The notes under the pieces were generated by a model. That model was not told the origin of the DNA. It saw only the letters and a list, made by a program, of their open reading frames with translations, and ran no database searches. From Anseranas semipalmata (lineage: Eukaryota; Chordata; Aves; Anseriformes; Anseranatidae): a stretch of 64,000 nt of DNA. The DNA lies in assembly GCA_013399115.1 (NCBI GenBank), contig VXAA01003990.1:1083703-1147702 (forward strand), read 5' to 3'. The translations under genes were made by a program, and so were the position numbers. This document shows, piece after piece, positions 11,601-26,600 of this stretch (its first letter is position 1; each line of letters opens with the position of its first letter).

Positions 11601-14600
11601 AAAGACCTAATTAACAGAAATTTAAGTAATCTGGATTTCAATGATTTCAATGCATTAGTAAAACACAGATTTTCCACCAAAAATTTAAACTTATTACAAG
11701 GGAACAGCAGCAAAAATTCAGCAAAGACCAGACTTGACCAATTCTTCAACTCCTGAAAGGAGTCAGCACATACCTTACTTAGCTCTGGGAAGAGTTCTTG
11801 AATCCCAATGTCCAGTAGAACATAAGTTAACTAAAAGAAAATAAAGCAAATAGCATCAGCCAACCATTAACAATATGCTAAGGCAACATTACTGCTTTTT
11901 ATCTTTTGCAGTGAATGAGAGCTCAGTCCTCTGCCGTAGCCATACATTCACTTTAGGAAACACCCTGCCAAATAGGAAGTTTCTCAAACGGTGCAAATTA
12001 CCTGTTTGTTGAGCACTGGTTGTTGCATGCCATCAAACAGAAGCCTGATGCCTTCGTATTTAGCCTCTTCCCCAATGCACTTGCCGATTAAATCTAGGCC
12101 AGATACCACCACCAAACGCACAAGTCATTAGGAAGCACTGCAAAACAGCTACACTATGTAGTTGTAGCATAGCACCTGCTTAAGCAAGTAACATCCTCAG
12201 CACTCGTTTCAGTTGACATAAAAATAACTCCATAATTTCATGGGAAATCATTTTTCATGTGAAATTTCATTTTTCTTGAACTCCAGTAATAAAATAAAAA
12301 AAGTTTTAATTAAAGAGTTCAAGTTTTATCGCCCTAAAGTAGTCAATGGAAAAAAACAAACACTCCTCTGGTTCCTCCTTTTCTTCACCCCCATCTTTCA
12401 GTGCTGCAAACCTAAGTAATTATTGCACTTTTTAAAATTTCAACCTGTTGTCCTAATACTTTGTTTAATGCACAACAAGCTGGAACTTTTTAATTACTTT
12501 CTGAATAACTCAGAAAATGGATCCCTCTTCTCTAGTTTATGCAGTGTAAGTAGAGCTTGGATTTATCTTCTGGCTTCACAGTACCCCTTTTTTACCCGGT
12601 CTTCAACTGGATAAAATATAAAGCACACAAACATTCTAAATATGAAGAAATTATGGTTTTAAGCACATTTGTAAAGTCCTCCATTTCCATCATGTCTTTA
12701 TGAATGACTATACTACAACCTTACTCAGCAACAGTGAATTAACTGATGAAAATGAACTTTTTTTTTTTTTTTTTTTTTTTACACACCTAAGTAACATATT
12801 CTAGTCAACTCAAACTGCAGCAACATAGCAATTATTTAATTTGGAAAAATGTTGCTGTATTCAGGTTATAGTTCTGCTTCAACAGTTCACCATACTCTAT
12901 AAAGAGCCATTAAATACATAACCTGGAATGTATCTCATCATTTCCTCAAAAGTCTGCTTTGCTCGCTTCTGTTTATCCTGGAGAGAACGAGGTTCTGTAT
13001 TCTCACAGAACACGGCATCTGCAGCAAAGACACATTGAACAAACAGTCTTTAGGCAGCTTTTTACCACTGGCATAAACATTGTTTTAGATTATGGCTTCA
13101 AAGTTGAACTTCTTTTCTGTATGATCTTAACTGGAAGGGAATTCTAAGCCTTGCCAGATAATAGTCTTTTGATTACATTAGCCTGATCAAATCCAGAATA
13201 ACCTGCCTGCTTGAAGGACAATAATCTTTTGCTAATTTGTTTCCATTCTTTTAAAATTTTTAAAGCATTAGGTTTGGATCAATCCTACTTTAACTTAGTT
13301 ATAATCTCCTTATTTACAGTTTTTCCTCGCACTTTCAAAACTATAAGCAGTATTTACACCTTGCCCTAAGGCACTGTCTCAAACTGTCCAGAATTTCAGA
13401 TTTACCTAGGAATGAAAAGAATTATTGTTCACCAGAAGTATTTGGCACTCAGTTTTGGTTTTAGGCTCTGAAAGCCTTACTCCTTTCCTTTGTTTTTCAT
13501 GAGATTTCTTCTTGGTTTGATATGGACAGAGCTGGTCTTGATTCCAGAGTTTTGGCCATGTTTCATTTAGCTCAGACTGTGGTAGATTATACTTCTCTGC
13601 AGTTGTAAACTTTTTTGCTGTTGTTGGTGGTTTTTTTTGTTTTGTTTTGTTTTTATTTTTTTAATCTCCCTCCGCTTCCCTTATTTGAAGGTCAAAAACA
13701 CTCAAGCCCTCTAAAAAGTCACCACAATGAAAGGAACAAAAATGTAATTATAGCAGACTAATGCAGCACACAAGTGAAAACTAATTTAAAGAAAGCATGA
13801 AACATTCACACACTGACATACTAACCCACCTTTATTCTCTTTTTTTTTGTTGTTGTTCTTTGCACAACTCAGCAAATTACTGTTCATACTACTTTTTTCT
13901 GTAAATCATGATTGACAGACAACATGGCTGGCTTAACATCTTTCAGCAACAAACTTTTGGAATCTTTTATAGGTCCACTTGATTTTTAAAGTTCCGCTGG
14001 CTTTAGCCAAGCATTGCAAAGTTTAGTACTTAGTAACTTAACAGAAGGGATTTCAAATATCAAATTAAAACAACACTTCACATCAAAGATATACCCTTTA
14101 CTAACCTCTCAGCAGCGTTATCAGAGAAACCAAACGGTGCTCCTGAAATAGCTGTTCTAACTTATAATGCAAGTAATAGTCTGTGTACAGTTCCAATGTA
14201 TTTTTGAAGAGAATTCTTCCTCCCATCAAGAGATGATGCAGCCAGTCAGGAATGCGGAAAACTACCCTACCTGCAAAGTTATAGGGACAAGTATTTATGT
14301 GATTCTCCCAATAATGATAATAAAGGAGTCACTTATTCAAAAGAAGAAAAAAGATTGTAAACAAGCAAATATTTTAGTTTTGGTAGTGTAACACTGAAAA
14401 ATGACTATTGTCCATATTGCTCATCTCTTTTAATTATACTCTTTTAATTATTTTTAGTAATTAGAGTGTACAAGCAGCCTAGGCACATTTGAGAAAGGAA
14501 ACTACTCCCACAAACTTACAGTCTGAGATGCAGAAAGATAAAAACAAAAAAACTGAACAATAATGAAAGATAAATTGTAATATTTTAGAACAGCAAGAAG

Positions 14601-17600
14601 TTTTTTTTTTAAATGCTTATGTTCCTAAGCTGTATATTGTTAACGTTGCAAGTCCTAAATTATATAACTACTACAACAGAATTTTATTTCTTACCAAAGA
14701 ACCTGAACATCATAATGAAATAAAATATAAGAATAACCAAGAGAAATCACTTCTTACCAACATACATTAAGTAGTCATAGACTCCTTCTACAGTCAGCAT
14801 TTCCATGAAGTAGTTCTGATTTTGCCGTCTTTCTGTATTCTCAGACCGGTTTGCATTATTCTTGAATAAATCATTGAAAAGCTAAAAATAGAAATATAAT
14901 ATGGAAAACACTGCATTCAAAAATAAAAGGATAACCATCAGCTTTTCGTAGTGTGTATTTGTTTTTCATTAGAAGTAACTTTGTTTTCCAGAGCTTTCAA
15001 AGAACTAATCAGTTTTCTGTTATATCAAGTTGTTTAAAAAGCTTTCACTTTTAAAGGGAGAAAAAATAAAAAGGACGTCACGTGTTGCCAAGACATGCAA
15101 CAACCAAAACGCCTGGATTCAAAACACAGCAGCAGGGCAACCAAGACATTAATTCACAGGCCCTTTTGCTCCCAATACCTTCACATATTTATACTTCATT
15201 ACAGGCCTTGCTCCTTAGATGCACCCTGTTCTGTCAGTGAGAGGCATAAAGGACATGAGTCTGTCAGCCTTAAATCACAGGGGGACCCTGCGACATCCAA
15301 TTTTTCCCCATGTTCCCCACCACAACCCCTCCATTTTTTTGCCTTTGGTTCTTCCCCAAAACATTTTATAGTACTTGTAAAATCCCAAGATGTTCTACCC
15401 TGCAACCCATAAGGAGTCCCATGCCACCTAGGCAGTAATTCTTTCCCCACAGTCCCACCAAATCTGTGGGCTCCAGCAGCTGGAAAGGAAGAATCCTGAG
15501 ACCTGAGGCTCTCCACATCTGACAATACCTCATAGTAACCATTAAGAGTTTATTCGAAATTATTTTTTCCCCCAAACTGTTGAACTAAAGATCAGAAAAA
15601 AAACGTATATAGAATACTACTGTATTACGAAAAGAAAGATCTAAAGATTGTGCCAAGCTTCTAACAAAACTATCTCCGTATTAGAAGAAAATACAGTGTA
15701 ATTGTAGTATTGCCTAGATTGAGAAGATTGCTACTAACATAGATTTGTTAGTAGCGCTCCCAAATTAAAAATAGTTACAAGGGATGGTTAGTAATTTGGT
15801 TGTACTTGGTTTAATCTCTAGAGAATAATTCTCCCTGTAGTAGATAAGGCCATAAAGTATCCAAATCACAACAGACTGTGAATCATGCAAGTCTCTAAAT
15901 AAAAGCTCTGCAGTCCTATCAAAAATGGCATTAGGAAATCTGGCAAGAATCAGGTTTTGACTTGCACTTCTTTAGGCCCTTTCTTTCATCAGTGATGACT
16001 TGCTGCCATTATCACCTTCACAAAGTTCACTCAAATTAAACAATACCAACTTATTACATAAATTACACGAAAGAGCAAATAGTTAATGTATGTTTGATGA
16101 CTGGAATCCAAGAAAGTAACAAACCTAAAAAGACCAGGTAATTATTCATGCCTACTGTATGAAAGTATGGCTGGTATGTTGTTTAAAGAACCCTATATAA
16201 ACTGAAGTCCATATGCCTTCTCCAAACTGAAACTATGACATTGGAAAATTCTTAGTTGAATTATTGTAACTTAAACCTTTAAGAGACTCATTTATTTTTT
16301 AGTTATCTCCCACAAGCTGGCAGAGACAATACATAGTGAGCCAACTCACAGCAACCCATTGTGCAATGTAGATAGAGTTTCAGAGGAATGTGTACAAGTT
16401 AAGTCAAATCATTAACTCCGGTAGGTAATCTATAAAAAAAACAAAGGCTATCTTTGGGTAAAGTTTTCTGGCTTCCAAAAGTTACTTTTACTTTCCCCCC
16501 CCAACCCAAAAGCAATATATTTCAGATATTGTATGTACTTCTGCACATGGATAATCCTTCTTGCACCGTAAATACAACAGCTCCTTATTCTTTGTCAAGC
16601 TTTAAAAGCTCATGCTTTTGTACATGGCATTTCAGAAAGATCAGTGTATGCTGAAGTTACTGAGCCAATGAGCAGTTTTTATAAAGTATATACTTCGTAC
16701 TGGTCCAGGATAAGTATTTATTCTACAGTCTTTAGCAATGCACATCTGAAGGATGCAGCAGCCATAACACAACATGGCCACTACATCTCTGCTTAGAATG
16801 TATTTTGCCCTTCCCAGGATTTTGACTCAGAGGAAAGGAAAGTGAAAAATGTACAACTGGATAGCTAATACAAACACGGAGATTATATTCATAATTTAGG
16901 TACGCATGTGATTTTGCTTTTTCATGTTTCTGCTCATTGCAGCATTTGAGACATGATATAATGCTCACTGTTGTAATTACACTAAAAATAACAAGCAAGA
17001 CAAACTCCAATCTTATCCTTAGTCAGATCGTTAAGATTAAACAGTAACTGTGATTACAACTCTGAAATATTCTTAAAATGCTTTCAAGGGGGAAATTCCA
17101 TGTAATGGTACAAGCTCTTGAAGTGAGTGAAACATAAAAGGCCTGTATTGAGAACAACCAATCTCTTGCACAATGGGCTATCTATTGTACCTCAATGGAA
17201 AAAGCTAGCAAAATGAGTACTTACGTAAAGTGTCTGACAGAAAAAACAGTTACTCAACCGCTCGCAAGAGCACACACACATATACACCCATACATTCCAG
17301 TATGGATGTGAAGTTTCTAAAAACAATACCACGATTATGAACAATAACCACAACCAGAGGCATGAACATCCCCACTGTTTTTCCTGTTCATTCGCAAAGT
17401 ACAGATGACTGTACCCAAATGAAAAGAAGAAAGACCGTATGTAGTGTCTAAACCACATCAATTAGCGTATAGAACAGCAGCTGTTTTCCTCCAAGTAACT
17501 ATGCATAAATATACATTATACTGTTGGTGTTTCAGAACAGTTCTTATTGCTGTTGGCAGGTCATCAGAAGCCAGCAGAACAATGCCTTTGGAAGCACGCT

Positions 17601-20600
17601 TTTCAAAGTCTGCATTAGCTGAGAAGTCCTGACCTATTCTAGCAAGTCTGACAAAAGTACATTCATAAGACTATCAAAGCTGCTACAGACATACAGAATA
17701 GAAACATAGCTGGGAAAGCTAAAAAAATCTGTTTGCTGCCCCTAGAAAGGGCAAGGTTTTTTGTTTGCTTGTTTGTTTTAACCAGGAAGGTTGGTAACTT
17801 CTTTGATCTGGTGGGTCTGATGCAGGATAAAATCCAATTGCTAGTGCCTGTACTAAGGCTGACTACCCACATTCATTATGCATTCGTAACCGGAAATTTC
17901 TCCACTTCCATATTTCAAACACACAAATGTATACACGCACCAGGAATATTCAGAATGAAGGAGCACACAGATCTTTCAGAGAAGTAGGCACATTTCTGAC
18001 TAAACTCAAACTTTCATCTGCCCTGACAGACTTTCAGGCACTTCTTATCCAGCGTGTTGATGACGAGGTAGCCTGGGTGTACCCTATTCATGGCAACTGA
18101 GTTGGCAGCTCAAGCACCTGGAAACACGTACTTGCACTCTCAGCAGATCCCAGCACGCTGACACTAGAATAAACAGATCTGTGTCAGATAAGTTACATGG
18201 GAACACTGTGGCAATGCAAGTATGAACCAAAAATCTACCCTAGCACTGACCAAAAATGGTGTGGTCAAGAACTTTCCTGCTGCGAGACAACATGCTCTTC
18301 TCACAGATGGGCACGTAGAGAGAAAGGAGTGCTGCAGCCTGATCCGCCTTCCGTCTCATTTCCACCGCCTGCTGTATCTCTTCATTGACTCCATACAGGT
18401 AGCTCACACAGCCCCGGTACAAACATCGTGCATACGTCCCCATCACCAGCTTCTGGTGGGAGAGGGCACAGGGCTACTGCGCAGTGCTTATAATCCTCAT
18501 GGAGAAGTCATGTGAAACAACAGCACTGAACCTGCAGAACTGAACAACTGAAGTCTATGCTACATATATGGGGGGTGGCCTACCTCAGTCTGCCTTTGGA
18601 CTGAACAACCCCTGGTGCCTGTATTCCTAGACAGCATTTTCCAGCTTAGTTTCATCTGAAAGAAATTCAGTTAATGAGTTCCCATGCAGTTCTCTAGTAT
18701 GATGGTAAGCAGAGACGAGCAGGAGATTCGCTTCCAAAACGAAACCAGTGATCTGAACTAAAATGGTACAGCAGATGAAACCAGTGTGGCTTACAAATCG
18801 AATCCAAGAAGTGACAAGATGCGAATGGCACAACATCTTGGCACCTGGCACAAAGCTCTTCCCAAGCGTGGGCTGACTTGAGAAAGAGAAAATCGGATTG
18901 CAGAGGAGGCACGAGCAGCCCAACAAATAGGCTGAAGAAAGCTGCATTTCACAGCGTGCATGGGAAGACTCTGCAGAAACCAGAACCCAGCACAACCTGG
19001 GATATCAGATCTCCAATAATTACAGTGATCACCTGATGAAGTACAGGTGCTCTGGCTAAACTGGTAGATGGCAAGTTAGTGAGAAAGCAGTCAGCACATG
19101 AATGCCTCGTTCATACATGTTGGTCGAAATTTGTAGTATGATTTGAGCACAAACAGGTCTAAGAATACTGAGTATCTTATCATAGCACTGTATCCCAGCA
19201 CATCTCAAAGCAAAGCGTCTTGAGCGCCCATCATTAAATAATAATCATAGTTCTGCAGTAGATATACTAAAGTCGGAAACTTTCCATGCATTTACAGCAA
19301 ATGGCTCCCAAAACTAAACAGGTTTCTTTGGAGAAAAATAAAAAAAAAATCTAAAATATATGTAGAACCAATTATTTATTCATATAACAGCTAACCACAA
19401 CAAAGTTGCTTAGAGGAACACTGAACCCCCTCCCACAAAGGTAGTAAGAAGGAACAGAGAGCAGGGGCTAGCCTCATTTTTTTTTGCTTTTTGCACAGAA
19501 ACACGTACCTCATGACAAAAGCACCTCCTATGGGGTTATCGGCAGTACGGCAACAAGTCTGCCAGCCTCTACCAACTTGCATCTCCAATGGAGTGCATAA
19601 ATGCACAGTTAGTCAGGGCTGATAAGGACATTTCCCCAACAATACTATTTCTGAAAATGACATACAGAAAACACAGCAATAGAGATCTGCATCTTGTCTA
19701 CGGAAACTTCAGTATTATAAAGTGAAAACCACCGTGCAGCCAGCTCTTGACTTTCCTGGGAAAACCACAGCTGGAAAGAATTGGCAAGACCTCATTTCAA
19801 AGCCTGAATTCCTATACATGTTCTTTTACAATAACGACACTGAAACTTCAGAAAATTAGTTTGTATTTTAACTGGACAATGTTATATACTATTTTTAAAC
19901 CCTTCACAAATCTAAAATGGTTTTAAATACCATACGAGACCAGAAAGAAGCTTGTCTTCACAGGAACACTTCAGAGTGCAAATCTTGTTCCTCAGATATT
20001 TTATTTAAGTACGTTAAATGTATCAAAATACTATCAGTACTTCTTGACAGATTATAAGTACAGTATACAGATTAACTGATTACTCATACTACGCTGTAGT
20101 ATGCTGCCAGCTGTTTCATAAAAAATATTTAAAGTATCGTGCCTGTACTGTTTCAAACACAAGTCAAAAACTCTGCATCTGATTTTTAAAACGGCTAATA
20201 AACGTATACCCAACTGAATAGACAGCAAAGTATCTTAGCCTTGGAAATGTCAGTGGTTAAACAAAAGTCTTGAAATGAAAACTAGTAATTTTCTGCATAA
20301 GCATATAAACTAATGCTACAGCATTGGCTGCAGTAATTCAGACTTCAGGTTTAAAACATGAAATCTAATCAAATTAATAGATTTAACTGCCATTGTACTT
20401 AGAATCATAAAATGCCTTGGGTTGGAAGGGACCTTAAAGACCATCTAATTCTAACCCCTCTGCCCTGGACAGGGACATCTTCCACTTAATCTGTATAGAA
20501 GTTTTAAAGCTGCAATTCTGTAAATGTCATAATATTACAGAAACATCCATACTGAGGGAAATCAAAAAGGTCTATTTTTTTCAATGGCCCATCACCAACA

Positions 20601-23600
20601 AGAACCATAAATGGATCCTGGGCTTCTAGCTCTTGCAAGAAGAGAACATGCATAGACAGTACTTTTCTGGACTGCTCCACCAGCCTTTTTAAAGCAGCTG
20701 AAGCTAACAGAAGTCTTCCCAAGAAGTTTTACTAGGCTCTGGCCACAAATACAAGTAGGTTAAAAAAGGAACTAGCTACCTTTTCCTAGAGTCAAGAAAA
20801 ATTCAGAATGGAAGCACTGGGTTTTAGCTGTGGTGATGTTAGAGAGAGAAACTAATAGTTAAGACCTATAATGTATGCTAGACATTAATGAACTGTATAC
20901 CAACACAAAATAGATTAACAGGTATCAGCACTTTGACAATTTTGGTCTTGTAGCCCTTTGGCAAGTCACACTTTTGTCAAACACTCAAGCTTTTCACTTC
21001 AGAAAGGAAGCTGCCTTATGGCATTAAAATATTCCCCACTTTACACCTTTGCTTTTGCTCTTCTTCTCTCAGGACTTCTCAGGCTCTCTACTCTATATCC
21101 TCATCTCCAAGTTCAGTAAGAACTCATAAAGCCATTCACACTGATGTGTGAGTAATGAGTAAAATACACAAGACAGAAAGAGACAAAGCTGTCTGCACTA
21201 CCACTCTCTCTCATGTAAAAAAGACAAAACATAATAGATATGCTGTTCTATTTATGCTTTTTCTGGTTACTCTTTGCATTTTCAGAGTACAGTCAATTTT
21301 CCCCACTCCTGTAAAGTGGAGAAGGAAGATGAGTTACTGTACCTTCTTGTTGTTTTCAGAAGTGGGACTCAAAATTGTAAGTTCGGGCCTGCTTGGTTTA
21401 GGCTTGGGAGATTCACAGGAGTTAATAAAATTCATGATGAATGGCTCCAAATGCTGACCTTTCTGAAATAAGATACGAGTCACTTGCATAATTATGGGAG
21501 GGGAGCACAAACAATAACAAAAAAACCCACAAAACCTGAGTTTCCAAACAAGTTTTTGACCAGCCTATTAGTTAGTGAGTTGGTAAAGTTAGTCATTGAA
21601 GTTAAGATGTTGGCAACCTGGAAAACTTACTCACCTCTTTCATCAGCTTTCCTGGAACAGATTTTATAATCTTGCCTATAATTAGGAAAAAAAAAAAATC
21701 CATTATCACTGCCTGACCTTAAACACAACTCTCCTCTCCTTCCATCTTTCACACCCTTTATGTCGCCCATTCAGACTGCAAGCTCTTTATAGCATCTCAC
21801 TATATCAAACTTTAAAAATATTTGTTTAGACTGCGTGATAACAGCAACAACAAATAACATGACAACAAATTACTTAGCTACAATAAACAAGACATTTTTC
21901 TCTGCCACTCAATGTCTAGTATTTCATTTAAAAATACTATAGTTTAACTGTTTTTTTTTTAAGTTGGTACAAAAAGCTATGAAAACAGTCTTCCATACAT
22001 CCAGTTTATAACTTAGTGCTTAGTACACTTCAAGATAAGATACTTAAAATACAAAAAAAAATTACACAGATGATTATCTGATTTCTTAAAAAAAGTAATC
22101 ACAGTTTTCAGTGTCTAAGTTTTTAATCCTTCATAAACATTTATCACAAAAAAAGTCATAAAAACTGAAATTCTCTTCTTGCCCTGAAAAGATCAGCTAA
22201 TCTGGAGAGATTCTGGAAGGATGCAGTCTTGACAATTTTGGTGAGAAAAGGTTTACAAAGTGGATAGGCTACAGCTGTGGCATATCAGGATACAGCATAG
22301 TAACTTTAAACGCAATGAAAAACTGAAGTGTCTAGGATTAGTTTTATTTTAAGCACTACATTCAAAGCGATATTTTTCTTATCTACATATCATTAATTTT
22401 AGAACTTACATTAGAAAGTACATACAAATACCAAATGATAATTAAAATTATTAATTCTCACAAAAACCCTACCAAAATGCCATGACTTGTTAAAATGATG
22501 TTTGTGGAAGGGAAGTGTACTCTCAGACATGAGATGCCTTACAGTAAATGCCCTAAGCTTGTTTGAACAACACACAGTTTCATCTAGAGGGGTGTGGTGT
22601 TTTTTTAATTTTTTTTTTTTTGGTCTGAAACAAAATAAAACCCTTTAACTGGAGGATGACCATCAAAACTCATTCAACAACTTGGTAGCGTGCTAAGAGC
22701 ATGGCCAGCCCAGCAGGTTCACACAATGACGGGCAGAAGCAGAAACACAACAGCACAGTTCAGACGTGACTCTCCTGGACCACGCTGGTGCCAGAACCTC
22801 AAGTGCTACCCCTGCTTGAAGACAGAGAAGCCACCAGGTAGGCCTTAGCAGCTCCAGCACACTACCATGAGGAAGCTACATTTATGGCCAAGCTGTGAAG
22901 TCACACTGCAGTCTTCTTCCTGGATTTGTTATCAAGTTTTCCATTAGATGTCAAGAATTTCTCTACCTCAACTTCCATTTGGCCTGCCTACATCACACAT
23001 ACCCCTGCCTCAAATATTATTAAGCAGTTCATGTTAAAAGTGAACTTAACACTAGTTAATATTAAAAATCTTAAATATTGCACTTTTCAGATTAAAATGA
23101 ACAGATTTTATAATCAACTAACACACAAGGATAAATTATATTAAGAAACAGTTTATAACATCACACCTGCAAACAATGACCGACTTGTAGAGACTTGACA
23201 CGTGACAATGCCGTAAGTCTTCTTGTACTATGAAATTTGTTAAGAGAAATCTTATCACCTTGCTTGCTGACACAAAGGCACAAAAGCAACCTCTTAAATG
23301 CTTTTTTCCATAATCTTAAAATGTGCTTTTTCTTCAAGGAAAAAGTACCAGCATATCTTACTCATTACTACCATCATTCAGTCACAGTATCTACAGTATT
23401 ATTATTGGTCAGCACAAACAACTGCATATTACATACCAAGATTCACATCAGGCAACATTTTATCAAGAAACTGAGTCTCTCCTCCATTAGGGGACAGGAA
23501 GTCAGCTAGAAGTTGGCTGTTACTTAGTTCTGGATGTTGCAGAAGTTTCTTTGAAATGGAAGGAAAGAAAGAGAAGTATAAGCACTTAAAAACCAAACTT

Positions 23601-26600
23601 TAAAGAAATCAGCTTCTCTATAGCAAAAAAAACCACAAAGAGCATTATATTATCATAGATATTATCATTTCCAAAATATTTTTCAGTCACATGAAGCTTT
23701 AACTACAAGTTTTACTTGTCTACTTGAACCCTTTTTATAACACACTTCTTAAAAACAAACAAAAAAATGAGCAGATATTCATTTATTAGTTTTATATTAT
23801 TAGTTTTGGAATATTCTCTGCTCCAAAAGTTTGTTTGATACCTGCAGATATTCCTGAAACTCTTCCCTCTTGGATTTTAAGAACTCATAGTTCTTGGGGC
23901 CGATGATTCTCTTTGAGGGAAGCTGGGCATCAGGAAACGTACCTAATAAAGGTATCGAGCAGATTAAATTATTCTTCTAATAGGACAAACATTGTTTTCA
24001 TTATTTTAAATTCCAGCTTGGTACTGAATAATAATTACAGCAGTGGGAAAGTGGGTTTCCAAGTCATGGGGAACATACCATGAAATTCCGTTAGCTTTGA
24101 CTCAAGCACATAAAATTCAAGATACCTCCTGTAGACAGACCAGTGTTCAGGTTCATGCCCAACTAGGGAAATAAAAAATACAACAGTAAAGATAAACCAG
24201 GTTTTATGCCACTTGGAAGATGAGTTAAGCACCAGCAAGTATATATTGGATCATTATAGAAAGACCTCAATGATATTAGTCCCCATATTGCAGTAAATTA
24301 AAAAAAAAAATCCCAACTAGGTATTAAAGTATTAAATTAAAATGCCTACTAGACAGAGAGAGAAGGTACCAACAAAGAAATTATCATTTCATTTAGTGGG
24401 TGCCTAAATTCCAATCAATGGAGCACTGCATAACTTTAAAATTTATTAAGGCTGACTATGTTAGATCTATTGTCAAACTGTTAACCAAGTGAATTACAGA
24501 AATACTACTTGGTGCAAAGGATTTATTCAACATCAGCTTGAATCCTGATCATTCTTCCTCCCGAAAGATATCACTAAACAACTCTTAAACACTTCTGGCT
24601 TATTGTGGAAGTATTAGTTTCACTAACACAAATCCATACAGCCCCAGTATGATGCTATTCTTTGACTCAATATGGATGCATTGCTATCTAAATACTGAAC
24701 TATCTGCAAGCCAGGATGGTTCCTAATAAAAACATTTTATTTTGCTAAAAATTGTATTTTAAGGTTATAGAAAAAACTACTTATTAGTCATTATTCCAAA
24801 GTTCAAAGAGGGTGAAAGAAAAATATGCCAGATGTTCATTAATATGAATCACAGGATCAACATTTTTTTCTTTTTTTTCCTCTCTTGGAAAAAGAAATTC
24901 TCAAACTTTTGCATCAAGTCTAAATGGAATTGATTCATGCCAAGGAGTCAATTCTCAACTTGCAAATACTAAATGCAATCATTTACCTTTCAAACACACT
25001 TCCCCAGAGTTTTCAAGTCATTATTTCAAGATCAGAAAAAACAGGTATGCAGTGCGTAACAGTACAAACTGCCATCAGAATACAGCATACCAGAGTATTT
25101 TGAGTTAATTTTTAAATGACATTTTATTTATCCACAACATTCCATACCTGCTCTTCTATCATTTCTCTCCACATCAATGCAGAACACTGGAATTCTCTCC
25201 TTTCTGTCTTTTCTTTCCAAGGAGGGATCGTCAAAAAAATCTACATATGGGATGCTAATTTTCCATGCAGAAAGGTTGCGGGGTGTATTTGGGGTACTAA
25301 CAGCCTCCTCAGGAGAATCATCTTCCATCACCATAACACCTTCTTCAATCTGTAAAGATTCAAACATTCAATAGAGTTATATTTTAATTGGTTCAGTTTA
25401 CTTTTGCAAAGCATATATGATAATATAAGAATCAAGACTTAAGTATGTGCTCCAGATCACTAAGCAAAAAAAAAAGAACAAAAAACCCATATCATTAATG
25501 GAGTTTTTGGGTAGATATTTTTTTTATGTTTAGATCCACTGCAGATTAATTTGAAGTCAGCAAATTTTTATGAGAACTGAAAGCTTTTATAGCACTATCA
25601 AGTTTCATAACTGATGCTTCAGAGAAAAGGAGGAGGAGAGGGCAGAGAGGGCGGAGAGGTGCACACTAGAAGGGGGCTGGAAGAATGCCTTCAGAGACCA
25701 TCTGAGTGCTACAGGAACAGCACAGATTTAGCTGCACTGCATTTTCCAGCATACTGGTACCCAAACTGAAGACTTGAGCTTATTAGGTCAGACCAAGAAG
25801 CTATCTAAACACAAGAGACAGAGTGTGATGGAATATGCTGTAGAGACATGAATTTGACTTGCTCTGCGAGGTGTAACGCAGCCAAGACTGGGAGTGAATT
25901 ATTTCCACAGCCCTAAGCTAGTTTTAAGCAAAGCCATCATCAGCATCACTGCATTTCCCATCAGTTCCAGTTTCAGCATCACATTCCATAAACAGAGACA
26001 CCAGGGAGCAACACAGATCTAATCCTTGCTGTCTGTCTGTAGGGTGGCTCCAATGCTGAAGTTTCATAGGCTCACACTCCACACCATAAAATATAAAGCT
26101 GTTTTTTCCATATGCAAGCAGGCCTTAGAACCAGTGCCATGCAAATGTTGAAGAAATCCTTCCAAACTGGAACTGCGACCCCAGCACCACACTGACTTGC
26201 TTTATGTTCCTGATACTGCTCACTACAAACAGGCTAAACTGCCCACAGGTAACAAATCACTAAATTACACTGAATTTTCATGTCCTGGCACCACAATTTT
26301 TTTTTAGTATCATAAATAGAAAGATTATCTTTAAATAGAAAAATCTGAGCTTAAATAGCTAGCCTTGGAAAGCTATTTATTTGTCCAAACAATGGTTAAG
26401 CTTATTCTCATTCAGCAGATGGAAAAAAGAATAATAAAAAAGTGACTAGAAGGAATGAAAGTTATTTTTGCAAATGAGACAGCACCTGTGAAAAGGAAGG
26501 GTGGGGCTGGACTTGCACTTGACTAGGTAGACTTGAGAACACTGCCATTTGTTAAAGTTAAAATAGGATATTTTAATGTACAAATTTAAAACATGAAACT

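Larger units (their letters stand above)
14882..21342 (-). other. SNX14: SNX14 intron 23, 6.5 kb
   Basis: The second largest intron. It holds the CR1 fragment at 20400-20490, a coding-like block at 18251-18452 (separate entry), and a short CA/TA run at about 17271-17290. Nothing else is recognised. Confidence 0.78.

Noticed and set aside
18627..18995. Overlapping minus-strand frames beside the 18251-18452 block, possibly the same pseudogene
   Set aside because: Neither frame reads as a recognisable protein and they do not join to the neighbouring block without breaks.
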